DNA of 64,000 nt, taken from Candidatus Poseidoniales archaeon (GTDB taxonomy: Archaea > Thermoplasmatota > Poseidoniia > Poseidoniales > Poseidoniaceae). The DNA is taken from contig QQSK01000003.1 in assembly GCA_003602415.1 (NCBI GenBank), forward strand, positions 137,369 through 201,368, in the 5' to 3' direction. This document shows, piece after piece, positions 46,483-55,031 of the stretch; the stretch's first letter is position 1, and every line of letters begins with the position of its first letter. The translations under genes were made by a program, and so were the position numbers. The notes below the pieces were generated by a model. That model saw nothing but the letters and a program-made list of their open reading frames with translations. It searched no databases and had not been told where the DNA came from.

Positions 46483-47585
46483 ACCCGCCAGATACTCATG
46501 ATACGATGCCGTTTAGATTAGGTGATGTCGTATTGGAAAGACGGTTTGGAGACCTGCATCCTTTTTTTGATAGAGTAGACCAAATTCGTCATGAGTGGAA
46601 GTTTCAATTTAGGCTGTTAAGACATGAATGGGGCCAAGCTCACATCCTGACAATGCTTACTGGAATAATCGCCTTCTTACTCGGTTCTGTTTCAGGAGAT
46701 GTTTTTGGTGGAGGCGATCCCAAAGTTGCAGGACTAAATGGGATGGTTGAACTAAGTGGGTTCGCATTCTTTCAACTGATTGTTTCAGTGATTCTTTGGA
46801 TTTGGTTTTTCATCCAGTTATCTGTTAATTTCCCAATTATGCGAGGCCACATAATCAATGTGATAATCATCTGGTCATCAATTTTCATATCTCAAATTGT
46901 CCTTCACGCTAACTCTCCAGATTTCCCAATTGGTGCAAATTTGGGGGATGCTTTGGGAGGAGTTATTCTAGCTGCAGTTGGATGTTTCTTCACATATTTC
47001 TTCTGGAAGGCAGTAACTGAAACTCGAGATTTACATGTCCAAGAGCACCACGTACATACCGATGTTCGAGTAATGGAAGAGGCAATGGCCGAACACAGCC
47101 TATTTGCCTGGACTGTAATGGTATGCTTGTGGGTTGTTTCCTTGATGCTCAATGGATGGTCAGGTGCCCATTTCATCGCCGACAGAAATGTTTCCGATTA
47201 CACGATTTTTGGAGTTCATATTTTGTCGGGATTATTTTTGATTTACATTCTTATGCACGTGCTTTGGTTCCCTCAAAGGATGCTGGGTGAAGGAACCCGT
47301 GTTCAGACCAAAGCCGCTGCTGCTGCAGATGCAGACTTACTGATTGATGGAGTAATTCTTGCATCTGAAGGTGAGTGTCCTTCTTGTCAATTCAGTGCGC
47401 CTATTAGTCAAAACGAATCTGGAGAAACTGTTGTGGACTGTGCAAGCGATGATTGTAACAGTCGTGGACCATCAGGATCCATTTGTGAAGGTTGTAACAA
47501 TGAATATCCAAAGCGATACACCTGCACTAATTGTGGGGTAAACAGTCCAGTGGCTGATTTCATACCAGACATGGAGGCATGGTGA
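46455..47585 (+). CDS. Polytopic membrane protein with C-terminal zinc-ribbon domain
   Basis: Unrecognised family. A ~60-residue charged N-terminus precedes about six transmembrane helices (residues ~68-275), including ILTMLTGIIAFLLGSVSG, FFQLIVSVILWIWFFIQL and GVHILSGLFLIYILMHVLW. The soluble C-terminal ~80 residues have four cysteine pairs: CPSC, C...C (VDCASDDC), CEGC and CTNC, as in a double zinc ribbon. Histidine-rich DLHVQEHHVHTD lies between helices. The stop overlaps the sufS-like start by one base (TGATG), so the two are translationally coupled. The zinc ribbon may bind a partner protein. A redox or metal role next to cysteine desulfurase is possible but unproven. Confidence 0.78.
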   Translation: MADEVTIEVNPPDTHDTMPFRLGDVVLERRFGDLHPFFDRVDQIRHEWKFQFRLLRHEWGQAHILTMLTGIIAFLLGSVSGDVFGGGDPKVAGLNGMVELSGFAFFQLIVSVILWIWFFIQLSVNFPIMRGHIINVIIIWSSIFISQIVLHANSPDFPIGANLGDALGGVILAAVGCFFTYFFWKAVTETRDLHVQEHHVHTDVRVMEEAMAEHSLFAWTVMVCLWVVSLMLNGWSGAHFIADRNVSDYTIFGVHILSGLFLIYILMHVLWFPQRMLGEGTRVQTKAAAAADADLLIDGVILASEGECPSCQFSAPISQNESGETVVDCASDDCNSRGPSGSICEGCNNEYPKRYTCTNCGVNSPVADFIPDMEAW

Positions 47586-48799
47586 TGTTTAGTAAACATC
47601 GAGCCGATTTCCCTACATTGAATGTAGACAACCCTCCAATCTACTTGGATAATGCTTGTATGACCCTCCGTCCTAATTCAGTAATAGAGGCGATTCGTTC
47701 CTACTATGAAGAATCACCTGGGTGTGGAGGAAGGTCTGTTCATCGATATGCCACTACAGTCTCCAGAAAGATGATGAGTTGCCGTAAGAAGATGGGAGAA
47801 TTGTTTAACGCTGAACAATCAGATGAAATCGTATTCACCAAGAATGCAACTCATTCATTGAATCAAGTTGCTAAAGGACTATCCTGGAATAAAGGAGATG
47901 TCGTATTAACCACGGATAGGGAGCATAATTCCAATCTTGTACCGTGGCTTCAGTTAGAACAGGAACAAGGAATTGATCACAGAGTTGTTCGCTCCAATCA
48001 GGATAACACATTCAATATTGAAGCATTTGAAGAGGCATGTGCAAATGCAGGTAAGAATTTGAAAATGGTCTCCCTATCTCATGTCGGAAACCTAGACGGA
48101 GTAGCTACGCCGGTAAAGCAAGCCGCTAAGATTGCTAAAGATCATGGAGCCCTAGTTTGCATCGATGGAGCACAATCGACACCTCACATGAAAGTTGATG
48201 TCCAAGATTTGGGGATAGATTTCATGGCATTTTCTATTCACAAAATGATGGGGCCATCTGGAATGGGTGGACTATGGGGGAAGATGGAACTCTTAGAGAA
48301 TATGCGCTCCATCCAATCAGGAGGAAGTACTGTTGATACTTCGCATTATGATTCCATGCAATGGTCAAAGCCACCCGCTAGATTTGAGGGAGGATTGGGT
48401 AATTATGCTGGCATATTGGGAACAAATGCTGCAATAGATTACATATCAAAAATTGACTTAAATCAAGTTCATGAACATGAAGTCTCACTAAATCGTGTAA
48501 TGACCTCGATTCTGAAAGATGTAGATGGAATGAGTATAATTGGCCCACAAGACCCGGCGCTAAGAGGCGGTATTTGTTCGATTTTGCTCGACAATATCGA
48601 TGCCCATGACATAGCAATCTTACTAGATGAAGCGGCTGATGTAATGGTGCGTAGTGGAATGCATTGTGTTCATTCATGGTTCAACGACAAAGGAATAAAC
48701 CGAGGTTCACTACGCGCTAGTGCCTACTTGTACAATACCGAAGACGAAGTCAAGTTATTTGCAGAAACACTAGTTGAAGCAGTAGAAGCCTTGGGTTGA
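47585..48799 (+). CDS. sufS: Cysteine desulfurase, SufS/CsdA type
   Basis: PLP enzyme that releases sulfur from cysteine for Fe-S clusters and other thio-cofactors. It shows IYLDNACMTLRP, GCGGRSVHRYAT, FTKNATHSLNQVAKGL, the PLP Lys220 (SIHKMMGPSGMGGLWG) and the catalytic loop RSGMHCVHSWF with Cys361. This loop and the 404-residue length fit group II (SufS) enzymes. I use ATG 47585, which overlaps the upstream TGA by one base and has GGAGG ahead; ATG at 47579 adds two residues. No sufBCD or scaffold gene is adjacent, which is unusual, and the coupled upstream gene is a membrane zinc-ribbon protein. Confidence 0.88.
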   Translation: MFSKHRADFPTLNVDNPPIYLDNACMTLRPNSVIEAIRSYYEESPGCGGRSVHRYATTVSRKMMSCRKKMGELFNAEQSDEIVFTKNATHSLNQVAKGLSWNKGDVVLTTDREHNSNLVPWLQLEQEQGIDHRVVRSNQDNTFNIEAFEEACANAGKNLKMVSLSHVGNLDGVATPVKQAAKIAKDHGALVCIDGAQSTPHMKVDVQDLGIDFMAFSIHKMMGPSGMGGLWGKMELLENMRSIQSGGSTVDTSHYDSMQWSKPPARFEGGLGNYAGILGTNAAIDYISKIDLNQVHEHEVSLNRVMTSILKDVDGMSIIGPQDPALRGGICSILLDNIDAHDIAILLDEAADVMVRSGMHCVHSWFNDKGINRGSLRASAYLYNTEDEVKLFAETLVEAVEALG

Positions 48800-48804
48800 T
48801 TTCA

Positions 48805-49896
48805 ATGAGTATGTTACCTCCAATCCCTGATGCAAAAATCGAGGACGACCTCGATTTCATGAGAGTTGTAACAATTGTTTCTTCCGCATTAATTCTGATA
48901 GCAGTTGGTTGGTATGGATGGTTGATATTAGCCGGCGAAATTAGTTTGACTGGCCCATCTTCAATAGTATTGGATAAAGAAGAGGACTTTGATAGTCTTA
49001 TTCAGTATAATTCTGTAGACCAATATTCAGGAGATGGCGTTGATGTTTGCATGGTTGATTCTGGAATTGATATGACTCATAGCGACCTTTCAAATCTCAA
49101 TTTAGCAGATTGGTCAGATTTCATCAGCAGCCGTTCTGAACCATATGATGACCATGGTCATGGGACGATGATGGCTGGTATTTTGGTAGCAGACGGAGGC
49201 CTGTCTGGCATTGCAATCGATGTTAACCTATATGTTGCAAAGGCACTTTCAGGCAACGGTGAAGGAGATGACTCAACTGTTGCACAAGCTATCGATTGGT
49301 GTGTCTCAAAGAATGTGAATATTATTTCACTATCTTTGGGCGGTAATGCTTCAGGATTCTCAATTATCCTTGGCGATGCTGTAGAAGATTCGGTCGAAGC
49401 CGCATATGATGCTGGAATCGTGGTGGTTGCTGCTGCAGGGAACGATGGCGAAAATGACGATGGTGATGTTGCATCTCCAGGAATTGTCGACACTGTGATT
49501 TGTGTAGGCGGGGTAGATGTTAACGGAAATTTGTGGAGTGGTTCTTCTGTTGGAGATAATAATGGCAGATTGTTTCCGCCAATGCTTCCAAGAAATAGCC
49601 CTGATGAAAAACCCGAAGTTGTCGCTCCAGCACACAAAGTCCCTGTAATTATGTTAAACAACAATTGGGGCTTATCCTCTGGAACAAGTGCCGCAACTGT
49701 GTATGTTACTGGCGCTATTGCCATTTTATTCGAAAGTAATCCTGATTTGAAAGATGGAGGTACTGACATGTTAGATAATCTCAAACAATGGATTGCTGAT
49801 TCATCCAAAAAGCGTGGTGGGCAAGAAAATCATGACAACCATTACGGATATGGAATGCTTCAGATGTCTGACCTTCTAGTCGAATCTCAAGGCTGA
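48805..49896 (+). CDS. Subtilisin-like serine protease (S8), membrane-anchored
   Basis: The catalytic triad is intact: Asp85 in MVDSGIDMTHSD, His119 in DHGHGTMMAG and Ser295 in SSGTSAAT, with the oxyanion Asn in VVVAAAGNDG. One N-terminal membrane helix (residues ~25-45, VVTIVSSALILIAVGWYGWLIL) anchors it, so the protease domain probably faces outside. There is no long propeptide: the helix is followed by only ~35 residues before the domain. I chose ATG 48805; a TTG at 48796 overlaps the sufS stop. It probably supplies peptides from external proteins. The stop overlaps the convergent methyltransferase-like gene by 10 bases. Confidence 0.9.
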   Translation: MSMLPPIPDAKIEDDLDFMRVVTIVSSALILIAVGWYGWLILAGEISLTGPSSIVLDKEEDFDSLIQYNSVDQYSGDGVDVCMVDSGIDMTHSDLSNLNLADWSDFISSRSEPYDDHGHGTMMAGILVADGGLSGIAIDVNLYVAKALSGNGEGDDSTVAQAIDWCVSKNVNIISLSLGGNASGFSIILGDAVEDSVEAAYDAGIVVVAAAGNDGENDDGDVASPGIVDTVICVGGVDVNGNLWSGSSVGDNNGRLFPPMLPRNSPDEKPEVVAPAHKVPVIMLNNNWGLSSGTSAATVYVTGAIAILFESNPDLKDGGTDMLDNLKQWIADSSKKRGGQENHDNHYGYGMLQMSDLLVESQG

Positions 49897-50573
49897 TCCT
49901 TTGACAACCATGCTACGATAGTGCCGCCAAATAATGGTGCAAATGCAATATGATGTGTTTCATTGGTTTTCTTGATTAATTCCATCCATTTATTGAAACC
50001 AACTACCTCGGAATCATCTTCATCCCTATCTCCTACAGGTGGAGTTGGCTCAACTGTAATCAAGACACCATTCTTTGTCAATAGAGGAAGCATTGCACTA
50101 ATATCATCTGCCAATTTCTCCATTGTTGCTTCGACAATAATCGCATCAGCTTCATTTAACATAGGTGAATCACCAGATTTCGTGATATTCCACGCTTTTA
50201 GTTCGCCGGCCAAAAGTGTAGGAATTCCAACAACTATGCTTGAAGGGACTGAGGAGTAGCGGTCGCAAAGACGTTTCAGAATTACTGCAAATCGATTTCC
50301 TTCCTCTATCAATTGAAATTCATCCAGACCTTCTACACTATCGAAATGGTCGAATAACCATGCTGAAAGGTGTCCTATTCCTGCGCCTGTGTGTATCACT
50401 TTTCTTGGACTCAAACGTGACATTGCGTCCCTAATTCTTCTGCGAACAGATATTGACCATGTTGAGAGTCCCATATGTTCGAGTTGATGCCCAATGTTGG
50501 CTGCAACTTCCGGCTCATCACGTGATAGATCTTTGTCGGCGGCTAGAACCGCAGCCAACACATCCTCGCGCAT
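49887..50573 (-). CDS. Probable class I SAM-dependent methyltransferase-like protein
   Basis: A 228-residue soluble protein whose centre resembles a Rossmann methyltransferase fold: VIHTGAGIGHLSAWLF for motif I (G-x-G-x-G), then VEGLDEF for the acidic end of strand 2, DAIIVEATMEKL in place of strand 4 and LTKNGVLITVEPTPP for strand 5. A helical N-terminus precedes it. The acidic residue and DPPY-type motifs for nucleic-acid methylation are not evident. A bidirectional promoter may lie in the 65-base gap to the zinc-finger gene. It could be an inactive relative; the assignment rests on motif I alone plus the strand order. Confidence 0.55.
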   Translation of the reverse strand: MREDVLAAVLAADKDLSRDEPEVAANIGHQLEHMGLSTWSISVRRRIRDAMSRLSPRKVIHTGAGIGHLSAWLFDHFDSVEGLDEFQLIEEGNRFAVILKRLCDRYSSVPSSIVVGIPTLLAGELKAWNITKSGDSPMLNEADAIIVEATMEKLADDISAMLPLLTKNGVLITVEPTPPVGDRDEDDSEVVGFNKWMELIKKTNETHHIAFAPLFGGTIVAWLSKDQP

Positions 50574-50638
50574 GGCTGTGCCTTAACACACTCATAGTCA
50601 AGGCTTCGCTTATGCCGACAGCCTCAAAGGTGAAGGGC

Positions 50639-51427
50639 ATGGCCCGCAAGATAGGAGGAATTGACATGGATGACGAATCGATGGATGATGAAATTGTCGA
50701 AAATGTCACTGATTGTCCTGGTTGTGGCCAGCCATGTGGGCATGAAATTCTGAAAGAAAGAAAGGCAGGTACAGGAGCAAACTACCTTTTGAAGTGCCTC
50801 GAATGTCAACATATACACTCAGTAGAAATTAGGGAACCACGCCCTGTTACGATTCCGTTTCTCCTTAGTGAAGGAGCAAATACTGTTGTCGCAAATATTG
50901 AAGTCGACGAGGATGAAACTCTCCACATAGGTGATATTTTCGAATATGCTGATGCAAGTTGGGAGATTAACCGCTTGGAAACAAAAACCGCCAATTCAAG
51001 AAAGAAGTTAATCGCTTCAAGAGTGGGTAGAGCAAATGCTGTACGCTCAGATGTAGTAATGGTTAGACTGACATTGACTAGAGGAGAATACTCAGATAGC
51101 GATGCTATTTTTGTTGAGCGTGATAAAATATTCAAGGCTGGAACCATCATGCAACATGCTGATGAAAAGTGGAAGATTCGTGCAATACACACAGGTGCAG
51201 GACGTACAATGCACGGAAGTGTAGTGGCTCACGACATCAAGAGAATCTATCTGCACGAACCTCCAAGGCCAGAGGAAAACATACCAAGAACTCCTAGAGA
51301 GAGGAGGCAGGCTTGGAAGGAAGGGCGCCTTGGAAACAATCCCAATCCAATTTTACCAGATGCAGAAAAGTCTGGTAAACCCAAACAGCAAAGACCGGGA
51401 AGAAGGCAAAAGAAAAAGCGTAATTGA
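50639..51427 (+). CDS. HVO_0476-like archaeal zinc-finger protein
   Basis: An N-terminal zinc ribbon (DCPGCGQPCGHEIL, then CLECQHIH) is followed by two similar beta-domains (RPVTIPFLLSEGANTVVANI, then VRLTLTRGEYSDSDA) and a basic tail ending in a KKKR cluster. The order matches an archaea-only family of zinc-finger proteins (HVO_0476/COG1326 type) that has no settled function. AGGTGA five bases ahead favours the ATG at 50639; an ATG at 50612 is also in frame. The basic tail suggests RNA or DNA binding. Confidence 0.72.
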   Translation: MARKIGGIDMDDESMDDEIVENVTDCPGCGQPCGHEILKERKAGTGANYLLKCLECQHIHSVEIREPRPVTIPFLLSEGANTVVANIEVDEDETLHIGDIFEYADASWEINRLETKTANSRKKLIASRVGRANAVRSDVVMVRLTLTRGEYSDSDAIFVERDKIFKAGTIMQHADEKWKIRAIHTGAGRTMHGSVVAHDIKRIYLHEPPRPEENIPRTPRERRQAWKEGRLGNNPNPILPDAEKSGKPKQQRPGRRQKKKRN

Positions 51428-52405
51428 TTATGGACGATTTGTCCATGGCATTAGGAATGCTTTAGCCACTTGAGTGCCAATTGTCGGGTTTTCCTTCAAC
51501 CTACGGATTGAATATTCATACCACTTTTCACCATAAGGGATGTAGACCCTAGTTCTGTGACCTTTAGAGGTAAGTTTTCGGCGTAATGGTCCTCTGACGC
51601 CAAGTAACATTTGAAATTCATATCCTGGTCCCTTCTGATTTCTTGCAGGACCGGCATTGCTACGAGGATCGTCTAGACCTGGGCCCATTTTTCTGGATTC
51701 AAGTGCTTGGAGAGTGTGCTCAATTACGGGGTAATCGTGGCTCGCTATTCCAACATAAGCTCCAGCATCAAGCATTGCATCGATACAAGCATTTGTGGCT
51801 TCAATAATCGGTTGTCTCTTGGTGTGAGATATCTCTTCAGGCTCAAGGTAAATCCCCTTGCAAATTCGGTAATCCGCATTGGATCCCAATTTATTTTCAA
51901 TATTTTGGATATCATCTAATGTTCTAAACAATCGACCTTGCAAAACCACCCCAACATTGGTCAGGCCTTTGTCATGCATATCTAGCATAACTTGTATTGT
52001 ATCATCTGTAACACGATGATCCTCCATATCAAGTCTAACAAACATATCATGTTCATTTGCCATCGAAACTAATGCCTCGATATTTTCCATCCCCTTATCG
52101 CTATCTAGAAGCAAGCCAAATGCTGTAGGTTTAATCGACAAATTGGCATCAAATTTGTTTTCGGATATTGCAGAAATTACTCTCTTGTATTCCTCTAAGA
52201 AAAATGATGCTTCTCCCATTGAAGTGATTTCTTCACCAAGAACGTCAATAGTGAAACAAGCACCTTCCTTTGACAATCTGTGCATTACCTTAACCGCATC
52301 TTCGAGTTTAGGTCCAGCAACATAACGACGACTTACCCAACCAACAAACCAGCGTGGCATTCTGATGGTCATTGCGACCACCATACGTGAGAAGCGCCCG
52401 ACCAT
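51428..52405 (-). CDS. Proline dehydrogenase (PutA-type, stand-alone)
   Basis: FAD-dependent TIM-barrel enzyme for the first step of proline catabolism. Signatures are LSIKPTAFGL, VRLDMEDHRVTDDTI, VGVVLQGRLFRTLDDI, CKGIYLEPEEI, VGIASHDYPVI and the C-terminal proline-binding YIPYGEKWYEYSIRRLKENP (Arg-Arg). It is the short single-domain form, without the P5C dehydrogenase half. The start is ATG at 52405; a TTG at 52420 is the other in-frame option. It fits use of proline-containing peptides together with the Xaa-Pro aminopeptidase at 7-8 kb. Confidence 0.9.
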   Translation of the reverse strand: MVGRFSRMVVAMTIRMPRWFVGWVSRRYVAGPKLEDAVKVMHRLSKEGACFTIDVLGEEITSMGEASFFLEEYKRVISAISENKFDANLSIKPTAFGLLLDSDKGMENIEALVSMANEHDMFVRLDMEDHRVTDDTIQVMLDMHDKGLTNVGVVLQGRLFRTLDDIQNIENKLGSNADYRICKGIYLEPEEISHTKRQPIIEATNACIDAMLDAGAYVGIASHDYPVIEHTLQALESRKMGPGLDDPRSNAGPARNQKGPGYEFQMLLGVRGPLRRKLTSKGHRTRVYIPYGEKWYEYSIRRLKENPTIGTQVAKAFLMPWTNRP

Positions 52406-52439
52406 GATGTCGGCTAACAAAGGAGACTCTTGACCGTTT

Positions 52440-53354
52440 TCATCCTATGATTTCAGCACTTTTTAACAAAGGTACTTCCAATTCAGCCAATAAATCCCTA
52501 ATAGCCTGACGTTGCCATCCTTTGAACGCTTTCTTGTCCATACTACAAACCAAATCTCCGCCAGGATATGCCGTCTTTGTTGATGCAATAGCCTTACGAA
52601 TACTATTCTCCCACATTCCTGAGATTTTTCCATCTTCATCTTTGCTAAAGGGGAGTGCATAGGTTGCCAACATGTGCCCTATCCATACATGCTCATGCAT
52701 TCCAAGCATATTTGCTCGTGGTGCATAGTGACCTCCTCCTAAAGTGACTACAACTTTTCCTTCACCGTTCCAATTACCTAATCCTTTACCGCCATCTAAT
52801 CCCAAACCTCGGTAAATAATTCCGGCAAGAAGTTTTGCTGCTCCTTCATGACCCCACGTTTCTGAGGTTGAGCCTATTTCGATAAACAAAGATGGTGTTT
52901 CAATCCAAGGACCGTGATGAGTTGTCTCAAGTGAAAGGTCAAACTCATTCATACCAGTTCCAACCCTATTCAACTCCCTCCACCAAGAGGCAAGTCTGGG
53001 GTTGGGTGGAGGGCAATCGGCTGCTTTGCCACCATATTCGGGAACGTCTTGTTCCGGCACCTGCATTGTACCTATTGGGTGTAGTGTAAGTGATGCATTT
53101 CCGCTTGCAGCTGAATGTCTTGAGGGGAAAATAATCTCACTTGGGATTTCTCCAGTAGCTTCAGTCCAACGCTTATCCAAGTCATCCTCCCATAGACAAC
53201 CATCCTTCATCCACCACATTCTTGCATGCTTGTAGGAATAGGCATCTAGACCTTCAACTGGCTCAAGTCTCTGCCAATCACACATCTTGAGTAATTCATC
53301 AGCCTGATTGGTAGACGCAATATCACCACCGGACACCAATATCAGGCTGACCAT
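52440..53354 (-). CDS. dtdA: D-aminoacyl-tRNA deacylase (archaeal DtdA/GEK1 type)
   Basis: Removes D-amino acids wrongly attached to tRNA. Family motifs are SEIIFPSRHSAASG, LTLHPIG, YGGK, LETTHHGP, FIEIGSTSETW and LGGGHYAPR. The ~304-residue length is normal. The ATG at 53354 begins MVSLILVSGGDIAS, matching the usual N-terminus; an upstream ATG at 53537 would run through the divergent gene at 53420 and is unlikely. The 65-base gap to that gene is probably a bidirectional promoter. Confidence 0.92.
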   Translation of the reverse strand: MVSLILVSGGDIASTNQADELLKMCDWQRLEPVEGLDAYSYKHARMWWMKDGCLWEDDLDKRWTEATGEIPSEIIFPSRHSAASGNASLTLHPIGTMQVPEQDVPEYGGKAADCPPPNPRLASWWRELNRVGTGMNEFDLSLETTHHGPWIETPSLFIEIGSTSETWGHEGAAKLLAGIIYRGLGLDGGKGLGNWNGEGKVVVTLGGGHYAPRANMLGMHEHVWIGHMLATYALPFSKDEDGKISGMWENSIRKAIASTKTAYPGGDLVCSMDKKAFKGWQRQAIRDLLAELEVPLLKSAEIIG

Positions 53355-53419
53355 AACAGTGCGTCTGGTTTGAGGCATTTGAAGGAATTGTTCACAAGCC
53401 TGAAGCATTTCGCAGTCAT

Positions 53420-54277
53420 ATGCACAGCGCACCATGGAAGATGATCCGCCATGGTGGACGACGAATAATAATCGATATTGATGGTGGAATTGATGTTGAT
53501 GGCGAATTGTCAAAACCCTTCCCTTGTCAAATAACAAATGTCGGAATCAGCGATTCTGGCATGGTTGCAACGTGGGTAGATCACGAACTTAGATTAGCAA
53601 GAATGGCGCTGCTAGATTGTAATGAAAAAATCACTAACGGAATTTCAAAAGCCGATTTAAGACTAAATCGAAACACAGCAATGGTCTCGAATTCTAAATG
53701 GTGCCATATTCTCGATGCTGAGCCAGTGGCTTTGAAGGTTGAAGATGACAAAATTTTCTTCGCACTGTGGTCTAGAGGGATTTACTGTATAGATATGAAT
53801 GCCACAGAATTATGGAGATTACCTCTTTTTGATGAAAGAAAAAAAACTCCTCCTCGTTCAAACGAAGTCACCACTATCTCAGTAGTCGGAGAGAATATTG
53901 TAGTGTGGAGTCGTGGGGGGAAATTCAAGAGAATCGAATCCAATACTGGTGAAATTATCGAGGAAGGAAAAATCGATGTTGAATGTGACTTAGAGGTTGT
54001 ATTCAATCATGGTGAAAATTTCCTACTATCATCCAATGATGGTTGGATATGGGAGTATCAAGGTGGAGAAATTACCGTTGCTAGAAAACTCAGAGGTTCA
54101 ATTCAAGATGCAGTATTTGATGGAGAGGATTGGAGAATCATCTGTTGGAGAGATGACATCATGTTGCGTGGAGATTCAACCACACGCAAAGAACTGGGAG
54201 TCCAACTAATATTTCAAGATGAAATCTGGCAAGTACTAGACAATCAAGGGCAAATCAGCCCTCACATGAATGCCTGA
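53420..54277 (+). CDS. Hypothetical beta-propeller-like protein
   Basis: Unrecognised 285-residue protein without signal or membrane segment. Repeating short strands ending in W or I (ILDAEPVALKVEDDKIFFALW, then NIVVWSRGGKFKRIE, NFLLSSNDGWIWEYQGGE, WRIICWRDDIML) suggest a WD40/PQQ-like propeller of four to six partial blades. It ends one base before the S27ae stop on the opposite strand. Function is unknown; a propeller this size may bind other proteins. Confidence 0.6.
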   Translation: MHSAPWKMIRHGGRRIIIDIDGGIDVDGELSKPFPCQITNVGISDSGMVATWVDHELRLARMALLDCNEKITNGISKADLRLNRNTAMVSNSKWCHILDAEPVALKVEDDKIFFALWSRGIYCIDMNATELWRLPLFDERKKTPPRSNEVTTISVVGENIVVWSRGGKFKRIESNTGEIIEEGKIDVECDLEVVFNHGENFLLSSNDGWIWEYQGGEITVARKLRGSIQDAVFDGEDWRIICWRDDIMLRGDSTTRKELGVQLIFQDEIWQVLDNQGQISPHMNA

Positions 54278-54448
54278 TCATTCATTTGATTGAGTGTAGC
54301 CACAGCGACCACAAGACTTCCTGTCAGAATGAGTTGCCAAGAATACACCTGGGCCACATTCAGGACAGAATTCTGCCTTACGAACAAGAGTTCCGTCTTC
54401 TACTGAGTACTTGGACCACTTTGCTCCAGCTTTAGGACCGTCAGACAT
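54278..54448 (-). CDS. rps27ae: Ribosomal protein S27ae
   Basis: A 56-residue zinc-ribbon protein of the small subunit. From [18 protein letters not shown] it continues with [20 protein letters not shown] and GRCGYT. Both cysteine pairs are present. The start overlaps the S24e stop by one base (TGATG), and GGAGGTGAGG in the end of the S24e gene supplies its ribosome binding site. It is the last gene of the operon rpo7-spt4-rps24e-rps27ae. Confidence 0.93.
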   Translation of the reverse strand: MSDGPKAGAKWSKYSVEDGTLVRKAEFCPECGPGVFLATHSDRKSCGRCGYTQSNE

Positions 54449-54798
54449 CAAGCCTCACCTCCATCTTCTTCGGCAGGTGCTTCCTCAGCAGGTGCTTCTT
54501 CAGCAGGTGCAGCATTTGAAGTACGAAGTCCAGAGTATCTTTCGTGTATGTAATCCGGCTCGACTTTCATCGAATCTGCATCAGCGTAAACCAATCCCAA
54601 TCCAGTGGTTGAACCAATACCGAAACGAGTATTAACATTCTTTACAACAATGAAATCACGGTTAGAACCAGGTTCAATTGAAGCAATTCCATTTAGCATA
54701 TCTTCACGAGAAGGAGTTGCAGAACCTTCGTGGTTCCAGCGGAATTCGATCTCTACACGATTTAATAGCGGGTTTTCCTTACGGTCAATAATTTCCAT
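54448..54798 (-). CDS. rps24e: Ribosomal protein S24e with Ala/Glu-rich tail
   Basis: Small-subunit protein with the family core: [54 protein letters not shown] and [10 protein letters not shown] ~24-residue acidic extension follows with three APAEE units (encoded by the 15-bp repeats 54466-54510). AAGGAGGAAT ahead of the ATG is a strong ribosome binding site. It lies between spt4 and rps27ae. Confidence 0.93.
   Translation of the reverse strand: MEIIDRKENPLLNRVEIEFRWNHEGSATPSREDMLNGIASIEPGSNRDFIVVKNVNTRFGIGSTTGLGLVYADADSMKVEPDYIHERYSGLRTSNAAPAEEAPAEEAPAEEDGGEA
54466..54510 (-). repeat. Three tandem 15-bp repeats encoding APAEE in the S24e tail
   Basis: Plus-strand units are TTCTTCGGCAGGTGC, TTCCTCAGCAGGTGC and TTCTTCAGCAGGTGC. 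They are nearly identical and encode A-P-A-E-E three times, so copy number is likely to vary among strains. Confidence 0.7.
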
Positions 54799-54811
54799 TT
54801 TTATTCCTCCT

Positions 54812-55015
54812 TCAGCGGATGTTTACTTTGAGTGCGTAATTTCCAGGCACCTCGATGTTGAGGCGATTTGCAATGTCAGAGCGAGATGGGTCCATGACCA
54901 CAACGTAACCCGACCAATCAGATGATACTGGAGCAGATGGGTGGCTTGTACATTGGTCGATGCCATCTGGTAAAATCATGTGACATTCACTGCATGCAAA
55001 GGGATTTTTTGCCAT
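54812..55015 (-). CDS. spt4: Transcription elongation factor Spt4 (RpoE2)
   Basis: A 67-residue zinc protein that pairs with Spt5 on RNA polymerase. It shows the first knuckle CSEC, the conserved SSDWSGYVVVMDP and ANRLNIEVPGNYALKV. The second knuckle is C-T-S-H in place of the usual C-x-x-C, so one zinc ligand appears to be histidine. The ATG at 55015 has GGAG upstream; a TTG at 55024 is in frame. It lies 16 bases downstream of rpo7. Confidence 0.9.
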   Translation of the reverse strand: MAKNPFACSECHMILPDGIDQCTSHPSAPVSSDWSGYVVVMDPSRSDIANRLNIEVPGNYALKVNIR

Positions 55016-55031
55016 ATTATTCAACTCCTAA

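Noticed and set aside
49158..49808. 216-codon minus-strand frame
   Set aside because: Antisense to the subtilase gene, which has a complete catalytic triad.
53355..53537. 61-residue extension of DtdA from ATG 53537
   Set aside because: It overlaps the divergent gene at 53420 and the family N-terminus begins at 53354.
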